DNA from: Episyrphus balteatus
Taxonomy: Eukaryota; Arthropoda; Insecta; Diptera; Syrphidae
Assembly: GCF_945859705.1 (NCBI RefSeq)
Contig: NC_079136.1
Location: forward strand, 38,411,307 to 38,475,306
DNA length: 64,000 nt
Direction: 5' to 3'
Made by a program: the position numbers and the translations under genes. The first letter of the stretch is position 1, and each line of letters begins with the position of its first letter. The notes below the pieces were generated by a model that did no database searches, was not told where the DNA came from, and worked only from the letters and a program-made list of their open reading frames with translations. Shown here one piece after another: positions 23,119 through 33,167 of this stretch.

Positions 23119-23357
23119 AATAAAATAAAATGTACGACTGGGTCGCACTTACTAGCTCTTGCAGTTCAAAGTACTTTTATGTTAGTTGACTTGTGGATTT
23201 TAAGAGCTGTCTCTATATAAATTTAAAAAAAAATTCGTTGATGTTGGGGAAGACCCGACAAAAACAAAAAAAATCAACTTTCAGAATTCTATACAAATCA
23301 TCTGTACCAAATTTGAAGAAAATGCGGCCACACGTTTAGGCTGTGGAAATATGTAAG
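23119..23357 (-). mobile_element. Helitron-like repeat fragment
   Basis: The hairpin end (GTACGACTGGGTCGCAC) is followed by the 'GGGGAAGACCCGAC' and 'GTTTAGGCTGTGGAAATATG' blocks seen in the copy at 5751-6324. It breaks off before the microsatellite region. Confidence 0.6.
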
Positions 23358-26311
23358 ATTAATCAATGTAACATGAAATCTTATGGTTTTTAAAGTGTAA
23401 ATTTTAATAAATAGGCTAAAATTGTAAACAATGATAAAAAAAAATTTTCGAATTTAAGCTTTTTTCATTTTTTGCATTTTACGAGAACATGTGCTATAGT
23501 ATACTAATGTAATATTTTGTTTACACTATCTGAAAGTAGACATTTTAACGAACGAAATACCTACCGACTTTTTGAAAAAAAGCTGATATTTTGACACGTG
23601 AATTTTCGATTGAAAATTAGGGTGTTTTTTTTTTGATATTAGGTCAAAATAAGGTGAAAAAATAAATATTTTAAATCAAATAAATTACAGTGTATTTGGG
23701 ACGTATCAAAAATTTCTTTTTGAAAAAAAAAATAAAAATAAAAAACCAAAAACTCGGTTATTTGAATTTTTCTCATAAATTTTTAGGTTATGTGAAAAAA
23801 TTGTCCCTACAAAAATTGTAGATCTTTTTATTACCTACAACTTTGCCATACAACTTTTTTCAATAGGACTAGTAGTTTTGTCGGAAATCGAGATATTACA
23901 TTTTTTACCGTTAAAAACTCAACCCACCCACTTCCCGAACTCGTAATTTATTTTTCCTTTCATTCTTATCATATTCACCTCCTTTTCCAATGGGTTTCAT
24001 TCTACTATGATTTTTTTTGGTTTCAAATATTATCGACCCTGGTCTATTTTATTTTGACACACAAACACATTTATAATACCAACAATGCGTCAAATTAATC
24101 AATTTTATTTGTTGATAAAAACCACATATTTGTTGTCACTTTCACTATTTTTACTTATTTCCGACAATTTAAAAGCATAAAATTTAATATTTTTTACCAA
24201 GATTTTTGCATTTTATAAGTTAAAATTGCTCAAAACAAATACGAAAAAAAATGACTTTTCTCTCGATTTGACATTTGAATTCGAAACTTGGAATAAACTA
24301 AGTTAAACATAAAAGGTATGTTCGACCTAGCTAATGATTCTGATTTATGATCCGTTTGAGCAAATGGGCCTGAATCACTTAAGAAGTTTAAGTCCAATGA
24401 GGCAAAACATTTTTAAAAAATTGTTTTTTATACCATGTAGGTATTGGTATATACTTCTTGCTCACAGAAATGCACTTAGAAGCTTCATACTATAACAAAA
24501 CTGTCCTTTCGGCTGCTTGCTCAAACCCAGCTATGGTGTGGCAGTTTTTAAAGATAATTAAAAAAAGCATTGTACCACTAATGCGGTTCTTCGCTGTGGA
24601 ATAGCCATTTAACAAAAAAAAATTGTCTTAAATGACTAATTTTGCGTTTTTGGTGCTGAAAAATAAAATCGGAACCTGTCCTATAAAATTTCTAGCAGTA
24701 AACATTCAAAATTAATGAAAACAAAATGAGAAATTTGAGGTTTTCATCTTCTTTCGAAATAACTAAATTGACGAATAAGCCAGTGACATTCTATTCATTT
24801 TGCAGAGCTTTATACCAATATTTTCCACCAACACAGAAAAAATTCAAATACAATTGGGTTGAAGGTAAGTGTCCTTGACAACAACTATTACAGTCAAGTA
24901 CATTCGAACAAAAAAACCAAAGTTCTGTTTGACATTATTTCCCATTAAACAAAAATGTCAACTCAATATTCAATAACAAATATTTAACCCCAATTCGCGT
25001 TTATAATTCAATTTTCAAGTATATCGAAGAAAACTTAGCCTCAAGTTATAAACCTCGTTCAATATAGGACACATTTTCATAAGTTACAAAAACGCGTGTA
25101 ACAGTTTCCATCCTGTTCAATTTTATTTCCACCCGCTGTGAATGTTATCCTAGTTCCGCTTAGGGACACACACATAAAATTTATGCATACACGCACATTG
25201 AAATCCTCTCAACGAATTCTGCCATATTTTCAAGTGTCGTAATCATCATCGCCATCACCATCAGAGTGCGTGTTTTAGTATACTGACGCATTATCCTTAA
25301 CTCACACATATTGAAATCATCCCCAAACAAAATATATATAATAATCATGTTTTCCAATTGAAATTATTATCGATTCAGGATTTTTTAATATCTAACGCAT
25401 ATAAAGTAGACAAAAGCATCAGTATAATATTGGTACAGTTACTTTTTTTTTCTAATTCGAAATTTGTCACAAGCCAAATCTTGTCTAATACCAAAAAGGT
25501 GTGTGGGGTAGGTAAGCAAAAAGCGAACACAAAAGCCTGAAAGCGTATTATTATTCAAATTAATTTTCATAATCCTGCCTCGCTGTGTTATACCACTTGT
25601 TTGTTGCTTTAGGCATATAGAAAAGCAAGTCTATGTCATAGACACGTCAATCTTTATAGCTCAATATTCAGCAGTGCTCAGTCACTCGCAGGACTCCGCG
25701 GAAAGGAACATTTTGAATTTTAATCAGGACAAGCATCAGACCAGGATTGGGGCGTCAATGATTCGTCGAATATTGTTTGAAATTAAGACAACGACAACGA
25801 ATATAGAAACCGTGGTAGATGGCGGTGTTAGTTGCATTAAGTCTCACAAAATGGCAGGAGGAGGGATTTTTTTTTTTTTAAATCATGACAACCTGTCAAT
25901 TTCCCATGAGGCATCACATCAGAAAGTTATATACAATACAGTTTCATAGTCTTTTGTGTTTGTGTGTTCATCCTTGGAGTTTGTGTTCCTGCCAATTCGT
26001 TACTTTCCAATCAATTCTACATTCTTAATGTTGAGTGATTACACCAGGCGGTGCGGTGTAATTTTTTTTTTCACATTGCTTTCGCATGTTGGGATTATAT
26101 GCTGAATCCTTAAGCCACCAAAGTCTTACAGTCAATTACGATTTTAGCCATATTTGTTCTTTTTTTCTTCTTTGCTATTTTGGGGAGAATATCCGATTCT
26201 GGTTGGGTGATGGTTTTAATCAGGATGCGGAAGCACAGGAGATGGAGGTAGATATATGTCATGTTAACTGATATTACAACAACAAAGTCGCTTGTAGAAT
26301 TGTCACGTACA
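23358..26311. other. Intergenic, no gene seen
   Basis: About 3 kb without a supported gene. Frames at 25358-25540, 25674-25949 and 26086-26271 show no domain, signal peptide or splice context. The stretch 25000-26100 is less A/T-rich and may be ordinary unique DNA. The 23600-24700 part resembles degraded repeat. Confidence 0.45.
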
Positions 26312-26740
26312 CACAGAGAAAAATAGACCACATAAAATAGAACAAAAACAATAAGATTTCTCTATGGTTTTCATCCAAGAAGGAAACCTTATTAAAACAA
26401 TCGGGTTTTCCTTATTGTTTTAAAATCTGCAAAAAAATAAAAAAACGATGACCAGGCTGAGAATCGAACTGGAGACTTCAAATCATTAGTCGCCCACCTT
26501 ACCACCTGAACCAACCTGCCATGAAATTATTGATCGCGATTTTTGTTCTAGTGCTAAGTTGCAAAAAAAATCAACTTCTCAGTCAAATTTTAATAAGATT
26601 TTCTCTATAAAAATAATAAGAAATCTCCTTAAAAAAACCTTATTAATCGTTGATTTTAATAAGATTTCCTTATGAAATGTATGGACGGTAAAACAATATG
26701 GCAATCTGTTAGTTTTTAGCGGGTCATATTTTTCTCTGTG
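26312..26740 (-). mobile_element. Inverted-end element carrying a tRNA-like promoter, copy 1
   Basis: CACAGAGAAAAATAGACC at the left is mirrored by GGTCATATTTTTCTCTGTG at the right. The interior repeats AATAAGATTTCYTTAT-like units in both directions, and on the minus strand it contains a tRNA-derived segment (26448-26522). A second copy, lacking its 5' end, lies at 50925-51247. The combination of transposon-like ends with a pol III promoter is unusual. Confidence 0.75.
26448..26522 (-). other. tRNA-like segment with A and B boxes
   Basis: On the minus strand TGGTTCAGGTGG resembles the A box and AGTTCGATTCT the B box (consensus GGTTCGANTCC), about 50 bp apart with an anticodon-arm-sized centre. 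The acceptor ends do not pair well, so it is a tRNA-derived promoter like those of SINEs rather than a functional tRNA gene. Confidence 0.65.
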
Positions 26741-26764
26741 CAGAATGTTGAAAAAAATGAAGAT

Positions 26765-26902
26765 GGGGTGACAGAGCAAAAGGACAAATGGGCCAAAAGG
26801 CAACTGGGCAACAAAGCGACGAGGTGGCAGGACGACAAGGCGAAGGCTTCAATGCGACAAGGCAACACAGTGACAAGGCTACAAGGCTACAGGGCGACAG
26901 TA
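26765..26902. repeat. Degenerate minisatellite (GACAAGGCWACA)n
   Basis: Roughly a dozen imperfect units of about 9-12 bp with the theme GACAAGGC or GGCAACA. They are G-C richer than their surroundings and abut the inverted-end element that follows. Confidence 0.7.
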
Positions 26903-26906
26903 TAAA

Positions 26907-27581
26907 AGCTGCGTTCCTTTGGAAATATTTATCTACTGCTTAGTACTAAAAGCTGCTTTGAGCTACTTTTTCAATACCTACAGCAAAAGTAGTTCAAAGT
27001 AGTTTTAACCCTTTTGGACCCAGCGTTACTCTCATGTAACATATTTTTAAAAATTCGTAAAAAATATTAAATTAAATAATTTTTTAGGTTTCGATGGCTT
27101 ATTTGAAAGATAATAATGCCTAGTTACTGGATTATTACAAAAAGTTAGTCAAATATTATACCTTTATTTTTTTTTTTTTATCGAAAAAGGGACTGAAATT
27201 CACATTTTTTTTTTGCAAAAAAAAAATTTTTATATATGGTCATAATTTTGAAAAAAAAGATTAAAAAAATGTTAATGCAGAAAGTGTTTAGTTTTTTGGC
27301 TTAGAAGAAGTAGCATACATTATAGTTTCATAAAAAGTTATTTTCTCAGTTGTCCGATTTTTTTTGTTGGTCATAGGCAGTGCATGTTACTTACATGTAA
27401 CACATTCGTTTTGCTATTTATTATTTTGGAAAATAACTTTTTGCTATTCATATTTCTTAGTTGTGATGTCTTCGACACGATAATACTGAAAAAACATTTT
27501 TTAATATTGATTTTCATAGCTTGGGTTCGAAAGGGTTAAGTACTAAGCAGTCGATAAAAGTTCCCAAAAAGGAACGCAGCT
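26907..27581. mobile_element. Inverted-end element interrupted by a TTAA element
   Basis: AGCTGCGTTCCTTT... at the left pairs with ...AAAGGAACGCAGCT at the right. The arms extend about 40 bp through CTGCTTAGTAC / GTACTAAGCAG. Most of the interior is a second element (27009-27535). Confidence 0.75.
27009..27535. mobile_element. Nested piggyBac-type MITE
   Basis: The ends are CCCTTTTGGACCCAGC and GCTTGGGTTCGAAAGGG, flanked on each side by TTAA (27005-27008 and 27536-27539). The TTAA target and CCC start are hallmarks of piggyBac elements. Internal copies of 'ATGTTACATGAGAGTAACG'-like sequence occur in both orientations. No transposase. Confidence 0.75.
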
Positions 27582-27746
27582 AACGAAAACAACAATTTTT
27601 AATTTTTTTTTTAATAAAATAATTTTAATTTTTACAAATACATTTTTATAAATAAATATCCAAAATAATACAAATGAAAATTTATGAAAAATATTAACGA
27701 TTTAGAACACAGACAAAGTTGCCTTTTATATGCGCAGAAAATCGTT

Positions 27747-28016
27747 TTATCCCTGTCTGGCAGTTGCTGCAACATTAGCGGCTTGTTGGGCAAGTTGAAG
27801 AGCTTGGAATGATGCATCTCGAGTTCGTTGACCAGCACCCTCCTAAGAAAATTTAAAAACAATTATGTTACTTTAAAAAAAAATAATATAATTTTAAAAG
27901 AAAATTAAACTTACAATGCTCTTGCCAAGTTTCTTCCAAAAATCAGCTTCTGATTTTCCAGTGAACATGACCAGCACAATAGCAGCAATGACTAAGAAAT
28001 ATTTAGCGAAATTCAT
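27747..28016 (-). CDS. Cecropin (gene 3)
   Basis: Exons are 28016-27915 (34 codons) and 27842-27747 (31 codons plus stop), phase 0, with a 72-bp intron. The precursor MNFAKYFLVIAAIVLVMFTG ends its signal at KSEA, giving a mature peptide DFWKKLGKSI joined to EGAGQRTRDASFQALQLA and QQAANVAATARQG. The FWKKLGK helix, the QRTRDA turn and the hydrophobic QQAANVAATAR helix are cecropin hallmarks, and the terminal glycine would provide the C-terminal amide. It is a 65-aa precursor, close to the family length. It lies head to head with gene 4, whose mature peptide is identical; their precursors differ only by Met/Val and Gly/Arg in the signal region. The 5' UTR (ATCAGTAAAGCTATTGAGC) is shared with genes 4 and 6. 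Confidence 0.96.
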
Positions 28017-28064
28017 ATTGGTTTTGATAGGTTTGTGAGTGTCAAATAAATGCTCAATAGCTTT

Positions 28065-28102
28065 ACTGATTGATGGAATTATCGATGTACTTGGTTTATA
28101 TA
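28065..28102 (-). promoter_or_regulatory. Core promoter of cecropin gene 3
   Basis: TATATAAA (28095-28102) and the arthropod initiator TCAGT (28065-28069), both on the minus strand, are about 30 bp apart. The initiator context ATCAGTAAAGCTATTGAGC is the same as in genes 4 and 6. Confidence 0.75.
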
Positions 28103-28551
28103 CTCTCAGAAAATTGTGTTTTTCAGTCAGTCTTTCTTTTGTTTCAAGTGGTGATTTTTTTGTTGGGAAACATTGATTTCGTTTAGTGCTATAAAAATTA
28201 AAATTTACCTATTTTACATTACGCTTGTGCAATTTTATTAAGTTTATAAAGAAAAATTGTAATGAAGAAAAATTGTAATGGAAAATTGTAATGGAAAATT
28301 GTAATAAAGATTGATCAACCCCTTTACTGGGTCCAAACTAAAAATAAAAAGTTAAAATGGTGGGGCGTTATATATATATAATACATAAATTGCAATAGTT
28401 AAGTCACATATTTGCTGCAACCCCATTATAAGGACAAAATACATTATCATTGTTCCTAAGAAAAATCACACATCAATCAAAAACATTACCCCGCAAAACT
28501 GATAACACAACCGCTGCAGTCTTAAATAACCACATGAACATCCCTCAACAA
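28103..28551. other. Shared intergenic region of the head-to-head pair
   Basis: It holds a short tandem array of GGAAAATTGTAAT units (about 28256-28305), a TATATATATA run near 28370, a GATA-type TGATAA at 28499-28504 and, toward gene 3, a weak kappa-B-like GGGAAACATT near 28165. No coding frame. Confidence 0.5.
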
Positions 28552-28561
28552 GGGAATCCCC
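28552..28561. promoter_or_regulatory. Kappa-B site of cecropin gene 4
   Basis: GGGAATCCCC is a near-palindromic, textbook Rel-factor site, 24 bp upstream of the TATA box. It is the best kappa-B match in the window. A GATA-like TGATAA lies about 50 bp further upstream, an arrangement reported for inducible fly cecropin promoters. Confidence 0.75.
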
Positions 28562-28584
28562 AGTTTTATATTATATTGTCAAGG

Positions 28585-28622
28585 TATAAAAAGCAAATGC
28601 ATCTTAAAGTCAATCAATCAGT
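28585..28622 (+). promoter_or_regulatory. Core promoter of cecropin gene 4
   Basis: TATAAAAA (28585-28592) is followed by the initiator TCAGT at 28618-28622. The start codon is 55 bp further on. Confidence 0.8.
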
Positions 28623-28676
28623 AAAGCTATTGAGCTCTTGCGAGTAATTGAAACGTACAAATCTATCAAAACCAAT

Positions 28677-28933
28677 ATGAATTTCGCTAAATATTTCTTG
28701 GTCATCGCCGCTATTGTGCTGGTCGTGTTCACTAGAAAATCAGAAGCTGACTTTTGGAAGAAACTTGGCAAGAGCATTGTAAGTTTGATTGTTTGTGAAA
28801 GTTGTGCCATAAAATAATTATTTTTAAATTTTCTCAGGAGGGTGCTGGTCAACGAACTCGAGATGCATCATTCCAAGCTCTTCAACTTGCCCAACAAGCC
28901 GCTAATGTTGCAGCAACTGCCAGACAGGGATAA
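28677..28933 (+). CDS. Cecropin (gene 4)
   Basis: Exons are 28677-28778 and 28838-28933, phase 0, with a 59-bp intron. The predicted mature peptide (DFWKKLGKSI, EGAGQRTRDASFQ, ALQLAQQAANVAATARQG) is identical to that of gene 3. The second exon is almost base-identical, while the introns differ. One signal-peptide substitution is notable: Arg replaces Gly just before KSEA, close to the cleavage site, and could affect processing. The strong kappa-B site and TATA/initiator upstream predict septic induction. Gene 4 and gene 3 point away from each other across about 660 bp. Confidence 0.96.
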
Positions 28934-29699
28934 TTTTATTTAATATGCCAGCGTTATTTACCTATTTTTGTATTTCCTAAAAATATTTTTTTTGTATGTT
29001 TGGTTTTGCTAACGATGTATTTATTAAAAATTAAATAATTTATATTTTTTGAAAAAATCGTTATTTTTATTTCGAAAAATGCATAATGCATGTTATATCA
29101 CTTATAATTTGAATACAGCTGAAAATTGGTACAGAGCATTGAAATATTGATCAAAGTTAACTGTCAAAAGTCCCCAAAAGTCCCATGTGTGCATTAAAAT
29201 TTATTCAGGTTTAAATGTCAAAAATGTAGGTTTTTTGTATATAAATAACTTTGAAACGGGGAAAGCTAATAAAAAAAAAGTATATGGAAGACCTGTAGGT
29301 TTTGCATTTCTCTAAAAAAAATGTGATGACACTTCTTTTTCATACGTGCAATCGTTTAGAAGATATCGCGATTTTAAATTTGTTAAATGTCAAAAATAAC
29401 GGTTTTTTGTCTATTACTTTTAAAGGCAAGTCCTAACGAAAAGTTTTCTATGAAAGCTTTTATTTAAAAACATTTTTTTTAAAGTAGTTAGTCGTTCCAA
29501 AAAAAAAATTGTTTATACGGTCAAAACGCAAAAAATGCTAATTTTGTACCTACCTATGTAACTTCTAAAATATGAGTTTCTTGAAATATATTTTTAACTC
29601 ACTTCATAGACTATAACGTTTTCCACAAAAAAAAATTAAAATAAGCTTTAGTAATACTTATCGTTTAAAAGGTATTGCGCTTAAGAGTGTGGTATAACT
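28934..29699. other. Intergenic, no gene seen
   Basis: Downstream of gene 4 lies AT-rich sequence with recurring 'ATGTCAAAAATNNNGGTTTTTTGT' phrases at about 29213 and 29385, suggesting degraded repeat. No coding frame. Confidence 0.45.
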
Positions 29700-30669
29700 A
29701 TTTCGAAAATATCGTTTCTTGTCTATTTTCGTTAAACGGTCAATATAATCTAAAAAATTCAAATTATGTGTACATTATGTGCTGTTTTTCCTATCTGCCA
29801 TAGAACCTTTTTCTAGATTTCAGATTTTCCCGATTTCAACGAAAATTTTTGTCAAATTTAAATTAAAAAAAAAAAAAAATCGATTTAAATTTTTTGTTTT
29901 TTTTAAACATATCAATTTTTTTTGACACTTTGTTTTCATAAGATTCCTACGATAACTATCTTCTTTTTAATAGCACCATTTTTTTAAATATCAAATATTA
30001 TGTTGTTTTTTAGGTTTTTAATAATTAATTATAATTTTAATAACTATTAATAATAAACTAATTTTGTTCGATTTAAATTTTCTTGTTTTTTTTTTTCAGA
30101 AATGAATTTTTTTAAAACAAAGCAATTTTTTTGACGCTTTGTTTTTATTAGATTCCTATGATAATTATTTTTTTTTAATAGTACGATTTTTGTTTTCAAT
30201 ATATTGCTATGTTGAAATCAAATTTTTTGTTGTTTTTTAGGTTTTTTAATAATTAAGTATTTAACTAAATAATTAAGTTTTTAATAAATTTCCAAAAAAA
30301 AAGTACGTGCGAGAAAAGCATTTACTTTGCTTATAATTAAAAAATAAAATTCTAATGGCCGATTTCATGAACATTTAACAGGCTTTTAAAATTGACGTTT
30401 TTTTTGTGTGGAATAAACTTTCATTTTAAGATGCAAAAGCCTGATGAATATTTAAAAGAGCTTTATGAAATTGGCCATACAAAAAATAACTTAGGATTTA
30501 AAAGAAAATGGAATTTTTCTTTGAAAGCAAATTTTTGAAAACTGTATTTAAAAATTTTTAGTTTTTGGTGTTGAATATGAATTGCTTCAAAACGGCAGCT
30601 TAATTTTTTTTTTTTGGAAAACTTTTATTCTTAGAGCAATTTCGTGCGACCAGTCGTGCATTTCATTTA
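29700..30669 (+). mobile_element. Degraded Helitron-like repeat, 3' part
   Basis: The phrase 'CCATAGAACCTTTTTCTAGAT' followed by 'GATTTCAACGAAAATTTTTGT' matches the interior of the full repeats. The segment finishes with the family end TTAGAGCAATTTCGTGCGACCAGTCGTGCATTTCATTT at 30632-30669. No 5' end or microsatellite is found. Confidence 0.45.
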
Positions 30670-30891
30670 ATTTATGATCAAAATCGCGACATTGGTTTAT
30701 TTTCGAGTAAAACAGAATGTTTGCAGTTTGAAAATTACTTTTTTTAATTTAAATAATAAATATTATGTACATTTTTATTTGTTAGTAAATTCTAAAAACA
30801 TTATGATAAATCCCTTGAGGTAGTTTCGTAGTTTTGAGGGGTTGTAATAAAGTTGGAGTCTTAAGTTTATTTAATCTGAAATTTCCTTCAT

Positions 30892-31171
30892 TTATTTTCC
30901 TTGCCTTGTAGTTGCTGCCACATTAGCAGCTTGCTGTGCTAAAGCAAGTGCTTGAAAAGATGCATTTCTTGTGCGTTGTACTGCTCCCTCCTAAGAAATT
31001 AAAAAAATTATTTAAGTTAAAATTTTACTAAATTCTTATACATAATTATATCTTTTTATAACTTACCAAACTTTTGCCAAATTTCTTGAAAATATTTCTA
31101 GCGTCAGTTTGTGTAGCCGACATCATTAGAATCAAAGCCAAAGCAAAACCAAAACATTTCATGAAATTCAT
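30892..31171 (-). CDS. Cecropin-like peptide without the N-terminal tryptophan (gene 5)
   Basis: Exons are 31171-31067 (35 codons) and 30990-30892 (32 codons plus stop), phase 0, with a 76-bp intron. The signal MNFMKCFGFALALILMMSAT cleaves near QTDA, giving RNIFKKFGKSL, then EGAVQRTRNASFQ, then ALALAQQAANVAATTRQGK. The central and C-terminal parts are clearly cecropin. The aromatic near the N-terminus is Phe, not the usual Trp, an extra Arg begins the mature chain, and a Lys follows the glycine, so amidation would need prior trimming of that Lys. The net charge is higher than in its neighbours. It may be a specialised member rather than a decayed one, since splice sites and frame are intact. 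Confidence 0.93.
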
Positions 31172-31255
31172 ATTTCTAGTTGTTTAAAGTTGAAAAGTTG
31201 GTGTAGACGATTAGCTGCAACAAGATTGATTGATGATTATTCAGAGTTTGATTAG

Positions 31256-31263
31256 CTTTTATA
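31256..31263 (-). promoter_or_regulatory. TATA box of cecropin gene 5
   Basis: TATAAAAG on the minus strand, about 85 bp upstream of the start codon. Confidence 0.65.
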
Positions 31264-31303
31264 GTGATTGGCGATCAGTGAAAACAACTGTTTTAGTTTA
31301 GTA

Positions 31304-31313
31304 GGGGTTCCCT
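31304..31313. promoter_or_regulatory. Kappa-B site of cecropin gene 5
   Basis: GGGGTTCCCT (reverse complement AGGGAACCCC) lies 41 bp upstream of the TATA box and matches the GGGRNYYYYY-type Rel consensus. Confidence 0.65.
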
Positions 31314-33084
31314 GTGTTGTAGATTGTGTAGGTAGTGATTTACATTTAGTTTCTTTATTGATAGAAAGAAAAACGTCATTTGAAAAATGTGAAGCTTAGG
31401 AGGTTTAATATCAATAAATTCCCAAGAAGTTTGTTAAAAAAATAGAAACTACCGAAGATAGAAAAAATGGGTCCATATCTTCAATTTTTTTTTTATTAAT
31501 ACGAGTAACATTTAAAATTCCATCTTCTGGTTGAAAATAGTCTTTAAACTTGTATTGCTCATAAAATAAATTAAACGCAGACAAACTGTTAAAAAGAAAT
31601 TATGAACCCTGCATAATAATAATTATTCTAAACGACTTTTAGAGTCCTTTACACACTCTACTCCCCTATTGTATAGACAAATTTAACATATTTATGAGTG
31701 TGCGACACTTGAAACCAGGACACTCTTAAGTCGTCGCGCGAAAAAACACAAAAATTCAAATTTGCAAAAATAATAATTTCTTTTTGCGTACCTTCTTTTA
31801 AATTCAACCTCCCACTGTCAGGAAGTTTTTAAATTCATAAAAGTTAAATTTCTTTCTATCTACTATAACTCGCGATGTCACCCTAAGTTAAGTTCATGGA
31901 CTTTCCTGTTGATAGGACATACACAACTCGTATAAAGGAGTTCCCACAACGTCAGCGTCGCGCGACTTTGACTTGGCACTCGTGTGTCTGTGCTGGGCGT
32001 GTATTTTAATAATAAATAATTTTAATGGCGCCTGATTTCGCTTTAAATTGTTCATAAATCGCGTATTATAATGATAAATTGCCCCACACACAAATTGTAA
32101 TCCAATCTCTTGTGCTGTTGATGTTTTATTTGAAAATCACTGCTAACCTAAATTTTTTGAAGTGTTGGATGCATGTAGAACCGATTCGATGGCGACGACG
32201 CGTTTCAGGGTTGTGTGTATTTATGCGGGTTAAAAAGGGACATTTTAATGGATATATCCTTGAAATCTTTAAGCTAGAAATAATGTTAAAATCACATAGT
32301 TTCCAGTACTCAATGGTGTTCTAGTTTCTTGGGCGGAATTTTAATCGGTTTATTAGGATAATGGATTTTGGAAATGTGTTTGTGTTTTAGAATGGCACAT
32401 TTTTGTATCCTTAAAGTATTTTATGTGTTTTAGATGTTGAAAGCAGATCTGCATTATTTAATATTTATTTGCTTTATCTTTAAATTTTAAGGAATAACTG
32501 CAAGGATTAGAAATATTATCTTCCTCCAAATGTGGAATAGTGAAAAAGCTTTCGAAATATTTTTCATGCATAAATGGAATAGGCTTTTCAAAACAAACGG
32601 AGTTAAATTTTTGTCTGATCAATTTTAACTAATTTTGAAAATGGATTAATTTTTTTTAAATTAATTTAACGGCTTTAATTAGGAACAATTAACTTTGTTT
32701 TTTAATTTCAACTCCAAAATTTTATTATTTTTTAAACTAAGGTTTGTATTCGAAAATGTTAAAAATTTTATTTAATGACACTGACTGGGTTTTGATATCC
32801 ACGCTTTCTATTCACTTAGAAAAGTTTCAGAAAATGGAATTGGCCGCTGTTAATTTATAGATTTTTCATTTTCTCATTGAAATATCAGAAATATTTTCTA
32901 AGGAAAAATTAATTGTCTTCAGATATGTAGTTGCCCTGGTGTGAAGTTGAATAAATAATAATATATATCTATTTTAACGAGATACATCTGTGCAAATATG
33001 TTTATTTAAGATTTCCGTATTTGCTCAGAAAAATCAATTTGTAAACAAAAACAGTATTGGAACTGAAACGCATAACTTTCAAAG
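31314..33084. other. Intergenic between cecropin genes 5 and 6
   Basis: No gene seen. Frames at 31894-32091 (-) and 32079-32324 (+) lack domains or signal peptides. I found no strong kappa-B site close to gene 6; AGATTTCCG near 33009 is a poor match. Confidence 0.5.
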
Positions 33085-33119
33085 TATAAAAAGCTCATGT
33101 GGTCAACAAACCTATCAGT
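33085..33119 (+). promoter_or_regulatory. Core promoter of cecropin gene 6
   Basis: TATAAAAA (33085-33092) and TCAGT (33115-33119) have spacing and flanking sequence like those of genes 3 and 4, including the TATCAGTAAAG..ATTGAGCTCTT UTR start. Confidence 0.75.
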
Positions 33120-33167
33120 AAAGTTATTGAGCTCTTATTTGAAACTCTTCAATCTATTAAAATCAAT

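Noticed and set aside
26448..26522. Functional tRNA gene
   Set aside because: A and B boxes are present but the acceptor stem does not pair, and the segment travels inside a mobile element.
26765..26902. CRISPR-like array
   Set aside because: This is a eukaryotic genome, the units are contiguous and degenerate, and there are no regular spacers.
28610..28852. 80-aa minus-strand frame
   Set aside because: It is antisense to cecropin gene 4.
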